Made by a program: the position numbers and the translations under genes. The notes under the pieces were generated by a model. The model was not told where the DNA came from. It saw nothing but the letters and a program-made list of their open reading frames with translations, and searched no databases. Positions 32,583 to 40,547 of a stretch of 42,395 nt of DNA are shown piece by piece. The DNA is from an uncultured Geobacteraceae bacterium (GTDB lineage Bacteria; Desulfobacterota; Desulfuromonadia; Geobacterales; Pseudopelobacteraceae). Within the stretch, counting starts at the first letter, position 1, and each line of letters starts with the position of its first letter. The DNA is taken from the NCBI GenBank assembly GCA_903925005.1, contig CAIYDX010000223.1, forward strand, positions 1 through 42,395, given 5' to 3'.

Positions 32583-34451
32583 ATGCATCATGGCGGAATT
32601 TACGACCAGGAAATTGCCGGCAAGGCCTACGACACCGCCCTGCTGCGGCGCTTTGCGCGCTACGTGGCGCCCTACCGGCTGTCGATCACGATCGTGGTGC
32701 TGATACTGCCGCTCGTTGCCGCCTGCCGGCTGGCGCAGCCCTGGATTATCAAACTCGCCATCGACAGTCACATCATCACCGGAAAACTGGCCGGGCTGGA
32801 AAACATAGCGCTCGGATTCCTCGGCATTCTGCTGGTTGAATCGCTCCTTTCCTTTCTGGAGGTGTATCTGCTGCAGTCGGTCGGACAGCGGGTCATGTCG
32901 GACATGCGTTCGGAGCTGTACCGTCACGTCATGCATCTCCCTGTTTCGTGGTTCGACCGCATGCCAACCGGAAGCGCGGTTACCAGACTGACCAGCGATA
33001 TCGAGGTATTGGGCGAAATGTTCGCCTCGGGCATCATCACCATCATTGGCGATATCCTGCTATTGATCGGCATTATCTCCGTCATGCTCTGGATGGACCT
33101 GAAACTGTCGTTGGTGACATTTTCGATCCTGCCGGTACTGCTGTATGTCGCCTATACCTTCAGGCGCCGCATGAGAAAATCATTCCGGGAAGTTCGTGCC
33201 CGCCTGGGCAACCTGAATGCCTTCCTCAACGAATGCATCTCCGGCATCAGCATAATCCAGATTTTCAACCGCGAACGTGACGAAGAGCGGCGTTTCAGCG
33301 AACTGAACGCATCGTACCGCGACGCCAATATGCCGGTCATCTTCTGGGATGCCTCGCTCTATGCGATGGTCGAGGCGCTCTCATCGATCGCCGTGGCGCT
33401 GATCATCTGGTACGGCGGCGGCGAGATCGTGAAGGGGGCGCTGACCTTCGGCGTGCTGGTCGCCTTTATCCAGTATATTGAAAAGTTCTTCGCCCCGATC
33501 CGCGACCTCTCGGCCAAATACTCGGTCATGCAGGGGGCGATGGCCGCGTTGGAAAGGATATTCGCGCTGCTGGACACGCCGGAGAGGCAGGGTCAAGGAA
33601 GGCAGGGGCAAGGGGCAAGGGTCAAGGGCCAAGAAAAGACTTTAGATTCTCCCCTGGCCCCTGGACCCTGTACCCTGGACCCTAAAAAAGCCCCTGGACC
33701 CTTGACCCTTGCCCCTTTAATAGAATTCCGCGACGTCTATTTTTCCTACCAATCCGGTAACGACATCCTGAGCGGTTTCAGCCTTACGGTCCACCCCGGC
33801 GAGCAGATCGCCATCGTGGGGGAAAGCGGCGGCGGCAAAACGACCATTACCCGGCTGCTGACACGGCTGTATGAAATCGAGTGCGGCTGTATTCTGCTGC
33901 AGGGGACGGACATTCGTGATCTCGAATTGGCAGAGGTGCGCCGCCGGGTCGGCGTGGTTCTCCAGGACCCCTGCCTGTTTGCCGGAAGCATCGAATTCAA
34001 CATCTGCCTCGGTGACGAACAGGCCCGTCAGCGGGTTCGTCAGGCCGCCGCAGCGGTCGGAGCGGATCGCTTTATCGACCGGCTGCCAAACGGCTATGCG
34101 GAAGAGGTGCGGGAACGGGGGAACAACTTCTCCGTCGGCGAAAAACAGCTGATCTCATTTGCCCGCGCCGTCGCCTTCGACCCGGAGATACTCGTGCTTG
34201 ATGAAGCTACCGCCAGCATCGACAGCGCTTCGGAGCAGATGATTCAGGAGGGGATCAAGGGGATGATGGCGGGACGTACTTCGCTCGTCATCGCCCATCG
34301 CCTCTCAACCATCCGGGATGCCAACCGCATTGTTACAATCCAGCGTGGAATCAAGGTTGAAGAGGGTACGCACGAAGAGCTGCTGAACAGAGGCGGAACG
34401 TACTTCAGGCTGTATCAACTGCAGTTTGGCGAAGGCGCTGGCGGGAAGTAA
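32583..34451 (+). CDS. ABC exporter, fused permease and ATPase (MsbA/MdlB type)
   Basis: A 622-residue half-transporter. Residues 1-330 are a six-helix type 1 exporter domain and about 380-615 the ATPase: Walker A GESGGGKTTITRLL, Q-loop VVLQDPCLF, signature FSVGEKQLISFARAVAF (an FSVGE variant of LSGGQ), Walker B ILVLDEATASID and H-loop IAHRLST. It should work as a homodimer exporting lipids, drugs or peptides. The linker between the two domains is abnormal: about 44 residues (335-378) rich in G, Q, K and then P and L, encoded by an in-frame palindromic repeat. Removing it would restore a normal linker. The start ATG lacks a good Shine-Dalgarno. Confidence 0.9.
   Translation: MHHGGIYDQEIAGKAYDTALLRRFARYVAPYRLSITIVVLILPLVAACRLAQPWIIKLAIDSHIITGKLAGLENIALGFLGILLVESLLSFLEVYLLQSVGQRVMSDMRSELYRHVMHLPVSWFDRMPTGSAVTRLTSDIEVLGEMFASGIITIIGDILLLIGIISVMLWMDLKLSLVTFSILPVLLYVAYTFRRRMRKSFREVRARLGNLNAFLNECISGISIIQIFNRERDEERRFSELNASYRDANMPVIFWDASLYAMVEALSSIAVALIIWYGGGEIVKGALTFGVLVAFIQYIEKFFAPIRDLSAKYSVMQGAMAALERIFALLDTPERQGQGRQGQGARVKGQEKTLDSPLAPGPCTLDPKKAPGPLTLAPLIEFRDVYFSYQSGNDILSGFSLTVHPGEQIAIVGESGGGKTTITRLLTRLYEIECGCILLQGTDIRDLELAEVRRRVGVVLQDPCLFAGSIEFNICLGDEQARQRVRQAAAAVGADRFIDRLPNGYAEEVRERGNNFSVGEKQLISFARAVAFDPEILVLDEATASIDSASEQMIQEGIKGMMAGRTSLVIAHRLSTIRDANRIVTIQRGIKVEEGTHEELLNRGGTYFRLYQLQFGEGAGGK
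33585..33718 (+). repeat. In-frame palindromic element inside the ABC exporter gene
   Basis: A tandem G-rich left half (GGCAAGGGTCAAGGG units), a core with TTAGATTCTCCCCTGG at 33642-33657, and a C-rich right half (CCTGGACCC and CCCTTG units). AAGGGGCAAGGGTCAAGGG (33610-33628) is an exact inverted match of 33699-33717. It is translated in frame as KGQEKTLDSPLAPGPCTLDP and neighbours. The same core lies in hypF at 36401-36416, in the same orientation and frame. Confidence 0.75.
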
Positions 34452-34503
34452 CCAGTGTAAACACAATCCTGTTGAAGTGCATATTGCATCTGACCTGAGA
34501 ACC

Positions 34504-34518
34504 TGATACTTTGTATCA
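34504..34518. promoter_or_regulatory. Palindrome upstream of hypB
   Basis: TGATAC (34504-34509) and GTATCA (34513-34518) with a 3-base centre form a compact perfect palindrome 26 bases before the hypB start, next to AGGAG. It could be an operator for the hyp operon. The binding protein is unknown. Confidence 0.4.
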
Positions 34519-34544
34519 AAACATCGTTCCAGGAGTCTCCATCT

Positions 34545-35393
34545 ATGTGCACAACCTGCGGATGTCCCACAGCAGACCATCACCACGACCATGATCACAA
34601 ACATGGCCATCATCACGATCACAAACATGATCATGACAAAGAGCAAGAGAGCGGTCATGGGCACACACACAGCCACGATCACCCAGGCAAACACTCCCAT
34701 GATCATAAACATTCTCACCAGCATGGCCCCGAATCCGGAAAGCGGACGACCATCGCCATCGAAGAAGATATCCTGGGCAAGAACAACCGGCTGGCCGGCT
34801 TTAACCGTGCGCTTTTCAAGGAAAAGGGGATTTTTGTCCTGAATCTGGTCAGCTCCCCAGGTTCCGGCAAAACGACCCTGCTCGAACACACCCTTCGTGA
34901 CCTGTCGCACAAGCTGCGCTGCGCCGTTATCGAAGGAGATCAGCAGACCGATAACGATGCCCGGCGCATCGCCGCCACCGGAGTTCCGGTGCGCCAGATC
35001 AATACCGGCGCCGGATGCCATCTGGATGCTCATATGATCATGCACGGCACCGAAGGGTTTGACCTCGACAACCTGGATCTGCTGCTGATTGAAAATGTCG
35101 GCAATCTGGTCTGTCCGGCCGCCTTCGACCTGGGAGAACACCATAAGGTCGCCGTTCTTTCCGTTACCGAAGGGGAAGACAAGCCGCTCAAATATCCGCA
35201 GATGTTCCATAACTCGACCGTATTGCTGCTGAACAAGATCGACCTGCTGCCGCACCTCGATTTCGATGTCGAAAAATGCAAGGAGTATGCGCGCCGCGTC
35301 AGCCCCGGCATCCTCATCTTTGAAGTATCGGCCAAAACCGGCGAAGGGATGGAGGCCTGGCACAAGTGGCTGACCGAGGGAGCCGCCCGCTGA
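34545..35393 (+). CDS. hypB: Hydrogenase nickel incorporation GTPase HypB
   Basis: A 282-residue HypB. The N-terminus has the high-affinity metal motif CTTCGC (residues 2-7), then a histidine-rich nickel-storage stretch with 23 His between residues 12 and 61. The GTPase domain has the P-loop SSPGSGKTTL, the metal-site region GDQQTDNDARRI and INTGAGCHLDAHM, and NKIDLL as the base-specificity motif. It delivers nickel to the large subunit of a [NiFe]-hydrogenase, normally with HypA. hypA is not in the window. It is the first gene of hypBFCD, with AGGAG before the ATG; hypF starts inside its last codons. Confidence 0.96.
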   Translation: MCTTCGCPTADHHHDHDHKHGHHHDHKHDHDKEQESGHGHTHSHDHPGKHSHDHKHSHQHGPESGKRTTIAIEEDILGKNNRLAGFNRALFKEKGIFVLNLVSSPGSGKTTLLEHTLRDLSHKLRCAVIEGDQQTDNDARRIAATGVPVRQINTGAGCHLDAHMIMHGTEGFDLDNLDLLLIENVGNLVCPAAFDLGEHHKVAVLSVTEGEDKPLKYPQMFHNSTVLLLNKIDLLPHLDFDVEKCKEYARRVSPGILIFEVSAKTGEGMEAWHKWLTEGAAR

Positions 35394-37810
35394 TCCGTCG
35401 TCAAAGGCATATTATTCAGGGGATTGTTCAAGGGGTGGGCTTCCGCCCGTTTGTGTACCGGGTGGCGCACGAACTGGACCTGACCGGTTGGGTGCGCAAC
35501 ACTCCGGCCGGTGTCGAGATTGAAATCCAGGGGGGCACCCCCCTGCTGGATGCTTTTGAAAATTCGCTCCGGAACGACATCCCCCCCCTGGCGCACATAA
35601 CCTCCCATCTCCGCACCGATATCCCGGTTGGTGACGACAATTCTTTTACGATACTTCCGAGCGGTGACGGCGCGGCTGACATCCAGATCGCCCCGGACTC
35701 AGCCCTCTGTTCCGACTGTCTGAAGGAGCTGTTCGATCCGACCGACCGGCGCTACCGCTATCCATTCATAACCTGCACCAACTGCGGCCCCCGCTACAGC
35801 ATCATCATCGGTACCCCCTACGATCGCCCCAAAACAACCATGGCCGGTTTCCCGCTCTGCCCTGACTGTCTGCGCGAATACAAGGACCCGCTCGACCGGC
35901 GCTTCCATGCCCAGCCGATCGCCTGCCATACTTGCGGACCTCAGGTGAGTCTGCTTACTTCGTCAGGCGATGCTGTCTCCGTACGGGACGACGCGGTTTT
36001 ACAAGCCGTAGAGCTTCTTAAAAACGGCGCGATCCTGGCGGTCAAGGGGATCGGCGGCTACCACTTAGCGGTTGATGCCTGCAACAACAATGCGGTACGG
36101 CGGTTGCGGGAACGGAAGAAGCGCGACGAAAAGCCATTCGCCGTGATGGCGGCAACCATTGAAACTGCCCGAGAACTGGCGCTGATGAATGAAATGGAAG
36201 AGCGGCTGCTCTCTTCTCCAGAAGCCCCGATCGTCATAGTCAGAAAACGCCAAGACACACTGCTCTCGCCGCTGATCGCCCCAAACAATGGCTGGCTCGG
36301 CATGATGCTCCCCTACGCGCCGCTTCATCATCTGCTGTTTAAGGGGCAAAGGACTGAAATTCAGGATCAAGGGGCAAGGGGCAAGGGGCAAGAAAACACC
36401 TTAGATTCTCCCCTGGACCCTGAACCCTTGACCCTTGACCCTGTTTTTAAAGCATTAGTCATGACCAGCGGCAACATCTCCGACGAACCGGTCGCCTTCG
36501 AAGACGATGAGGCGCTGCAACGCCTTACAGGGATTGCCGATTATTTTCTGCTCCATGATCGGCCGATTCATATACGGAGCGATGATTCGGTAATGCGCGT
36601 TTTCCAGGGAAAACCGCTCTTTTATCGTCGCGCTCGGGGGTATGCTCCAAGGGCCGTTACGCTCCCCTTTACGGTGCCGCCGCTGTTGGCAACGGGAGCC
36701 GAGCTGAAGAGCGCCGTTTGTCTTGCGGACGGCAACCGCGCCGTTCTCAGCCAGCATATCGGCGACCTTCAGAACAGCTCTACATGCGACTCATTCAGTC
36801 ACACTGTTACGCATCTGTCCGAAATTTTAGAGATTCAGCCGGGGCGGGTTGCCTGCGACCTGCACCCCGATTATCTCTCGTCCCGTTTTGCCGAGGATTC
36901 CGGGTTGCCGGTGACGCACGTACAGCATCATCACGCCCATCTGGCTTCATGCATGGCCGAAAACAGCCTGGATGGCGATGTAATAGGCATAATTTTCGAC
37001 GGCACCGGCTTCGGTTCAGACGACACGATCTGGGGGGGCGAGTTTCTGGTCGGCGGGTACGATGGTTACCGGCGCGCGGGACACTTCCGACCGGTGCCGC
37101 TGCCGGGCGGGGATGCCGCCGTTCGCGAACCGTGGCGCATGGCCATGTCCTATCTGTATCAGGCACTGGGAGAAACCGCATTTACACTCGACCACCCTGT
37201 TGCCGGTTACCTGCCAGGACAAGAGCGGGCACTGTTTGCCCAGATGCTGAGGCGTGGGATCAATTCTCCGCTTACCTCCAGCTGCGGACGTCTGTTTGAC
37301 ACAGTTGCGGCGCTGCTGAATATACGACATATTGTGTCGTATGATGGCCAGGGAGCGATTGAACTGGAGGCGCTGGCGGAGATGAGTGAGGAAGAAGCAA
37401 AATCCCCCTCTGCCCTTTATGCCTCAGAGGGGACACTTTGCCAAACGGGGGAGTATCGATACAACATAGATCTCCATGAAAATGCCCCCCTCCAGCTGGA
37501 CTTTTCACCGATGTTTTCGGAGATCCTGGCCGATATCGCTGCCGGCGCCAGAACTTTCACAATCGCGCATCGCTTCCATCAGACCGTGGCCTCTGCCGCA
37601 ACGGACGTTTGCCTGCATATTGCCGGTTCAACCGGTCTTGACCGCGTTATTTTATCGGGGGGTGTTTTTCAGAATCGCCTTTTGACAGAAATGATATATA
37701 CTGCCCTGACCCAAAAGGGGCTGACCGTTTTCACCCATCGCCTTGTACCGCCCAATGACGGCGGCATCGCCCTGGGACAAGCTGCTATCGCAGGAAGGAG
37801 AACTAACTGA
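35366..37810 (+). CDS. hypF: Carbamoyltransferase HypF with an in-frame repeat insertion
   Basis: An 814-residue HypF, which with HypE makes the cyanide ligands of the [NiFe] site from carbamoyl phosphate. Domains in order: acylphosphatase (IIQGIVQGVGFRPFVYRVA), two zinc fingers (CSDCLKEL...CTNCGPRY and CPDCLREY...CHTCGPQ), a YrdC-like domain (about 215-400) and a Kae1-like carbamoyltransferase domain with VQHHHAHLASCMAE and FDGTGFGSDDTIWGGEFLVG (cited in part). About 30 extra residues (near 331-361) interrupt the YrdC-like domain between PLHHLLF and ALVMTSGNISDEP, encoded by the same repeat as in the ABC gene. Start is GTG at 35366 with GGAGG ten bases upstream, overlapping hypB by 28 bases. 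Confidence 0.95.
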   Translation: MADRGSRPLIRRQRHIIQGIVQGVGFRPFVYRVAHELDLTGWVRNTPAGVEIEIQGGTPLLDAFENSLRNDIPPLAHITSHLRTDIPVGDDNSFTILPSGDGAADIQIAPDSALCSDCLKELFDPTDRRYRYPFITCTNCGPRYSIIIGTPYDRPKTTMAGFPLCPDCLREYKDPLDRRFHAQPIACHTCGPQVSLLTSSGDAVSVRDDAVLQAVELLKNGAILAVKGIGGYHLAVDACNNNAVRRLRERKKRDEKPFAVMAATIETARELALMNEMEERLLSSPEAPIVIVRKRQDTLLSPLIAPNNGWLGMMLPYAPLHHLLFKGQRTEIQDQGARGKGQENTLDSPLDPEPLTLDPVFKALVMTSGNISDEPVAFEDDEALQRLTGIADYFLLHDRPIHIRSDDSVMRVFQGKPLFYRRARGYAPRAVTLPFTVPPLLATGAELKSAVCLADGNRAVLSQHIGDLQNSSTCDSFSHTVTHLSEILEIQPGRVACDLHPDYLSSRFAEDSGLPVTHVQHHHAHLASCMAENSLDGDVIGIIFDGTGFGSDDTIWGGEFLVGGYDGYRRAGHFRPVPLPGGDAAVREPWRMAMSYLYQALGETAFTLDHPVAGYLPGQERALFAQMLRRGINSPLTSSCGRLFDTVAALLNIRHIVSYDGQGAIELEALAEMSEEEAKSPSALYASEGTLCQTGEYRYNIDLHENAPLQLDFSPMFSEILADIAAGARTFTIAHRFHQTVASAATDVCLHIAGSTGLDRVILSGGVFQNRLLTEMIYTALTQKGLTVFTHRLVPPNDGGIALGQAAIAGRRTN
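36340..36452 (+). repeat. In-frame palindromic element inside hypF
   Basis: G-rich units (AAGGGGCAAGGGGCAAGGGG) at about 36368-36390, the core TTAGATTCTCCCCTGG at 36401-36416 and C-rich units (CCCTTGACCCTTGACCCTG) at 36425-36443. It encodes QENTLDSPLDPEPLTLDP, closely like QEKTLDSPLAPGPCTLDP in the ABC gene. The insert lies between two conserved motifs of the YrdC-like domain and keeps the frame open. Confidence 0.75.
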
Positions 37811-38040
37811 TGTGTCTTGGCGTTCCGATGAAAGTGTTAAGTAAAGAAGGCGACAACATCATCGCCGAAGTGGATGGCGTCCAGAAAGAAGCCAATATCA
37901 CGCTTCTGGGCGAAGAGGTGGCGGTCGGCGATTATGTTATCGTGCATGCCGGTTTTGCAATTTCCCGGTTGGATGAGGTATATGCCGAAGAGACCCTGCG
38001 TTTGATGCGGGAGATTTTTTCCGACGAGGACATGGTATGA
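37810..38040 (+). CDS. hypC: Hydrogenase maturation chaperone HypC
   Basis: A 76-residue HypC/HypG/HupF protein. It begins with the invariant MCLGVPMKV; Cys2 binds the Fe(CN)2CO precursor together with HypD and passes it to the large subunit. The beta-barrel pattern (VDGVQKEANITLLGEEVAVG, then DYVIVHAGFAISRLDE) is typical. It overlaps the hypF stop by one base and the hypD start by four, which indicates a translationally coupled operon. Confidence 0.96.
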   Translation: MCLGVPMKVLSKEGDNIIAEVDGVQKEANITLLGEEVAVGDYVIVHAGFAISRLDEVYAEETLRLMREIFSDEDMV

Positions 38041-39140
38041 AACATTCAATGAAATTTCAGGATGAATTCAGAGACCGCGAACTGGTACAAAACATGGCGG
38101 GCAATATCCGCCGCATGGCGAAACGTTTGAAGGCGCCGGTCAACTTCATGGAGGTCTGCGGCACCCATACCATGTCGATCTACCAGTATGGCATCCGCTC
38201 TCTGCTCCCGGAAAACGTCCGGCTGATTTCCGGTCCCGGCTGCCCGGTCTGCGTCACCCCGATCGGCTATGTCGATAAAGCGGTGGCCTGCACCGCCGAT
38301 CCACGCAATATAGTCACCACCTTCGGCGACATGCTGCGCGTCCCCGGAAGCAGGTCGTCATTAATGGAGGAGCGAGCACAAGGGGCCGACGTTCGTATCG
38401 TTTATTCACCGCTCGACGCGGTGTCACTGGCAAAAAACAATCCGGAGCGCCGGGTGGTTTTTCTGGGTGTCGGTTTCGAAACCACCACCCCGGCCGTTGC
38501 CGCCGCAATCCTGTCGGCCGCACAGACCGGACTCACCAATTTTTCGGTTCTGGCTTCGCACAAGACCATCCCGATTCCGATGGAGCTTCTCACCTCCGAC
38601 CCGGAGCTCGGGCTTTCCGGCTACCTCTGCCCGGCCCATGTCAGCACCGTTATCGGCGGAGCCGCGTACAGTCCGCTTGCCGAAAAGTACCATATCCCCT
38701 GTGTTGTCACCGGCTTTGAGCCGGCGGACGTAATGCAGGGTATCGAGATGCTGCTGGCCCAGATACTGTCCAGCAAAAACAAGGTGGAGATCCAGTACAG
38801 CCGGGCCGTTTCGTGGGAAGGAAACCCGAAGGCCCGCACGGTCATCGCCCAGGTATTTGAACCATGCGACACCGATTGGCGCGGCCTGGGAGTACTGCCG
38901 GGGACCGGCATGGCCATACGGGCCGAGTATGCCGGTTTCGATGCCGAGCAGGTTCTGACCCTCGACGTACCGGAAGCGGTTGAAAACCCGGCCTGCCTCT
39001 GCGGAGAGGTGCTGAAAGGTAAACTTGCGCCGTTCGGCTGTCCGCTGTTTGCCAAGGTCTGCACCCCGGAATCGCCGGTCGGCGCCTGCATGGTCTCCAG
39101 TGAAGGGACCTGCGCGGCAGCCTATAAGTACGGGAGATAA
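38037..39140 (+). CDS. hypD: Hydrogenase maturation [4Fe-4S] protein HypD
   Basis: A 367-residue HypD, scaffold for assembly of the Fe(CN)2CO unit. Key Cys motifs are all visible: MEVCGTHT, GPGCPVCVTP (redox-active pair), GYLCPAHVS, and the C-terminal cluster ligands in CLCGEVLKG, FGCPLFAKVC, ACMVSSEGTC. ATGA overlap with hypC shows coupling. The expected next gene, hypE, does not follow; a HAD phosphatase gene starts a few bases downstream. hypE must lie elsewhere, or the set is incomplete. Confidence 0.96.
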   Translation: MKHSMKFQDEFRDRELVQNMAGNIRRMAKRLKAPVNFMEVCGTHTMSIYQYGIRSLLPENVRLISGPGCPVCVTPIGYVDKAVACTADPRNIVTTFGDMLRVPGSRSSLMEERAQGADVRIVYSPLDAVSLAKNNPERRVVFLGVGFETTTPAVAAAILSAAQTGLTNFSVLASHKTIPIPMELLTSDPELGLSGYLCPAHVSTVIGGAAYSPLAEKYHIPCVVTGFEPADVMQGIEMLLAQILSSKNKVEIQYSRAVSWEGNPKARTVIAQVFEPCDTDWRGLGVLPGTGMAIRAEYAGFDAEQVLTLDVPEAVENPACLCGEVLKGKLAPFGCPLFAKVCTPESPVGACMVSSEGTCAAAYKYGR

Positions 39141-39147
39141 CAGAATT

Positions 39148-39732
39148 TTGCCGGGAGCCCACATACTGGCCGGATTTTCCCTCGGCTTTAACCATCGCCG
39201 CGAACTGCGGCGGTTGCATGCCGACACCCCGCCAAATTCCAGCATCCTAGGACTTGCCCCGGAGACGTTGTTATCTTCCGGAATCACCGTTTTGGCGCTC
39301 GATTTCGACGGGGTCCTGGCAGCTCATGGCTCACCTGTCCCGCTCCCGGAGGCTGTCGCATGGATGAAGCGTTGCGAAGCGCTCTTCGGCGGCGACAAGA
39401 TTTTCATCCTTTCCAACAAACCGACCGATGAACGGAGACAATGGTTTGCCGAACGCTTTCCCGCAATGCGCTTCATCTCCGGTGTCCGAAAAAAGCCCTA
39501 TCCCGACGGCCTCAACAAAACAGCGGAACTGGCCGGAGTGCCCCCCGCTAAAATCCTGATGGTCGACGACCGCCTGCTGACCGGCTGTCTGGCCGCGCTG
39601 GTCGCCGGTGCCCGCCCCTGCTACATCCGCCGCCCGTATGTCTCGTTCAGGCAGCGCCCGGCGGCCGAACTGTTTTTCGGATTGTTGCGGAGAGGAGAAC
39701 GGGCATTTGTGCGGGTTATTTCACTCTTCTAA
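39148..39732 (+). CDS. HAD-superfamily phosphatase
   Basis: About 194 residues. HAD motif 1 is ALDFDGVLAAHG (nucleophile and acid Asp), motif 2 FILSNKPTDE, and motifs 3 and 4 RKKPYPDGL and ILMVDDRLLTGC. The order and spacing resemble YqeG-like class III phosphatases that dephosphorylate phosphatidylglycerophosphate, but a different substrate is equally possible. There is no ATG after hypD; I propose the TTG at 39148 (GGGAG upstream), because the open frame further up overlaps hypD in another frame. It is probably co-transcribed with hypBFCD. It is not a known hydrogenase maturation factor. Confidence 0.72.
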   Translation: MPGAHILAGFSLGFNHRRELRRLHADTPPNSSILGLAPETLLSSGITVLALDFDGVLAAHGSPVPLPEAVAWMKRCEALFGGDKIFILSNKPTDERRQWFAERFPAMRFISGVRKKPYPDGLNKTAELAGVPPAKILMVDDRLLTGCLAALVAGARPCYIRRPYVSFRQRPAAELFFGLLRRGERAFVRVISLF

Positions 39733-39738
39733 CCGGCA

Positions 39739-39790
39739 TTGACATATTCAATATACTGCGTTACGCTATGTATTACGTTTTGCAATACAT
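39739..39790 (+). promoter_or_regulatory. Promoter and operator-like repeat of the second MazF-type pair
   Basis: TTGACA (39739-39744) is a perfect -35 box; the -10 at 17 bases reads TACGCT and is weak. An inverted repeat, ATGTATT (39768-39774) and AATACAT (39784-39790), ends directly before the GGAGG of the antitoxin. Autoregulation by the antitoxin is likely. Confidence 0.42.
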
Positions 39791-39801
39791 GGAGGTCAAT
39801 T

Positions 39802-40119
39802 ATGCCCGCCCTGAGTTTGCGTCTGCCGGAAGAGTTGGATCACCGCCTGGGAGATGAAGCCCGCCTTGAACAACTGCCGCGTTCCGAGGTGGTTCGAATC
39901 GCCATAGTTGATTATCTTGCCCGCCGCGAACGGGAGCGTTTCATGGCCGACCTGGTTTCCGAGGCCCGCACCGCCTATGCCGATGACTCCATCCGTGCTT
40001 CCGCACTTGAAATGGCCGAAGAGGGGATGACCGCCAGCAACGAAGCTCTGGACATTGCCGAAGGTCGCAAAGCGCGTGGTTCCCGCCGCCTCGAGCCCGC
40101 TGAAAAATGGTGGAAATGA
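39802..40119 (+). CDS. Ribbon-helix-helix (CopG-type) antitoxin
   Basis: About 105 residues. ALSLRLPEELDHRLGDEA with LPRSEVVRIAIVDYLARRE is a classic ribbon-helix-helix. The C-terminal half is helical and charged, ending in EPAEKWWK, and would contact the toxin. The ATG at 39802 has GGAGG eight bases before it; an in-frame ATG at 39739 lies within the promoter and is unlikely. The toxin gene overlaps the stop by four bases. Confidence 0.82.
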   Translation: MPALSLRLPEELDHRLGDEARLEQLPRSEVVRIAIVDYLARRERERFMADLVSEARTAYADDSIRASALEMAEEGMTASNEALDIAEGRKARGSRRLEPAEKWWK

Positions 40120-40460
40120 TGCGCCGAGGCGAAATATGGGCCGCCAACCTCAATCCGGGCCGGGGGCGTGAAATCGCTAAAATCCGACCAGTCCTGATTA
40201 TCCAGGACAACGCCCTCACGGCAAGCGGTACGCCGATGGTTATAATCCTGCCTCTTACCACACAGATCTATCCATCCTTCAAATTGTGGCGCATCATGAT
40301 CGAACCGCGCGATCGGCTTCTTAAACCATGCCAGGTGGTAGTCGATCAACCCTGCGCCCTCGACCGAGATCGTTTAGGAGATGGCCCTTTGACCAGTCTC
40401 ACTGCAGAAGAGATGGCCGCGGTGGAGCGGAGTCTTAAAGGGGTGTTGGGATTGTTGTGA
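40116..40460 (+). CDS. mazF: MazF/PemK-type toxin, second copy
   Basis: About 114 residues of PemK fold: RRGEIWAANLNPGRGREIAK, IRPVLIIQDN and MVIILPLTT are the conserved elements, followed by CQVVVDQPCALDRDRL. It should cleave mRNA at short sites. It is clearly different from the MazF at 15632-15976, so this is an independent system and not a duplicate. It overlaps the antitoxin stop (ATGATG, with two possible ATG starts). Confidence 0.85.
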   Translation: MMRRGEIWAANLNPGRGREIAKIRPVLIIQDNALTASGTPMVIILPLTTQIYPSFKLWRIMIEPRDRLLKPCQVVVDQPCALDRDRLGDGPLTSLTAEEMAAVERSLKGVLGLL

Positions 40461-40547
40461 ACAGCGGTGAACTGAGGGGATACCCCTTCGGGGAGGTGAA
40501 TGTTTTGAGACCGTCAGAACTGGTGAGTCCGTTTCAAGGAGTTTGAA

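Noticed and set aside
34305-35363. Minus-strand ORF of 352 codons opposite hypB
   Set aside because: The Met/Val-rich part mirrors the histidine-rich HypB codons; hypB is certain.
40476-40500. Terminator hairpin after the second mazF (CCCCTTCGGGG)
   Set aside because: The stem is only four to five base pairs with no T-tract.
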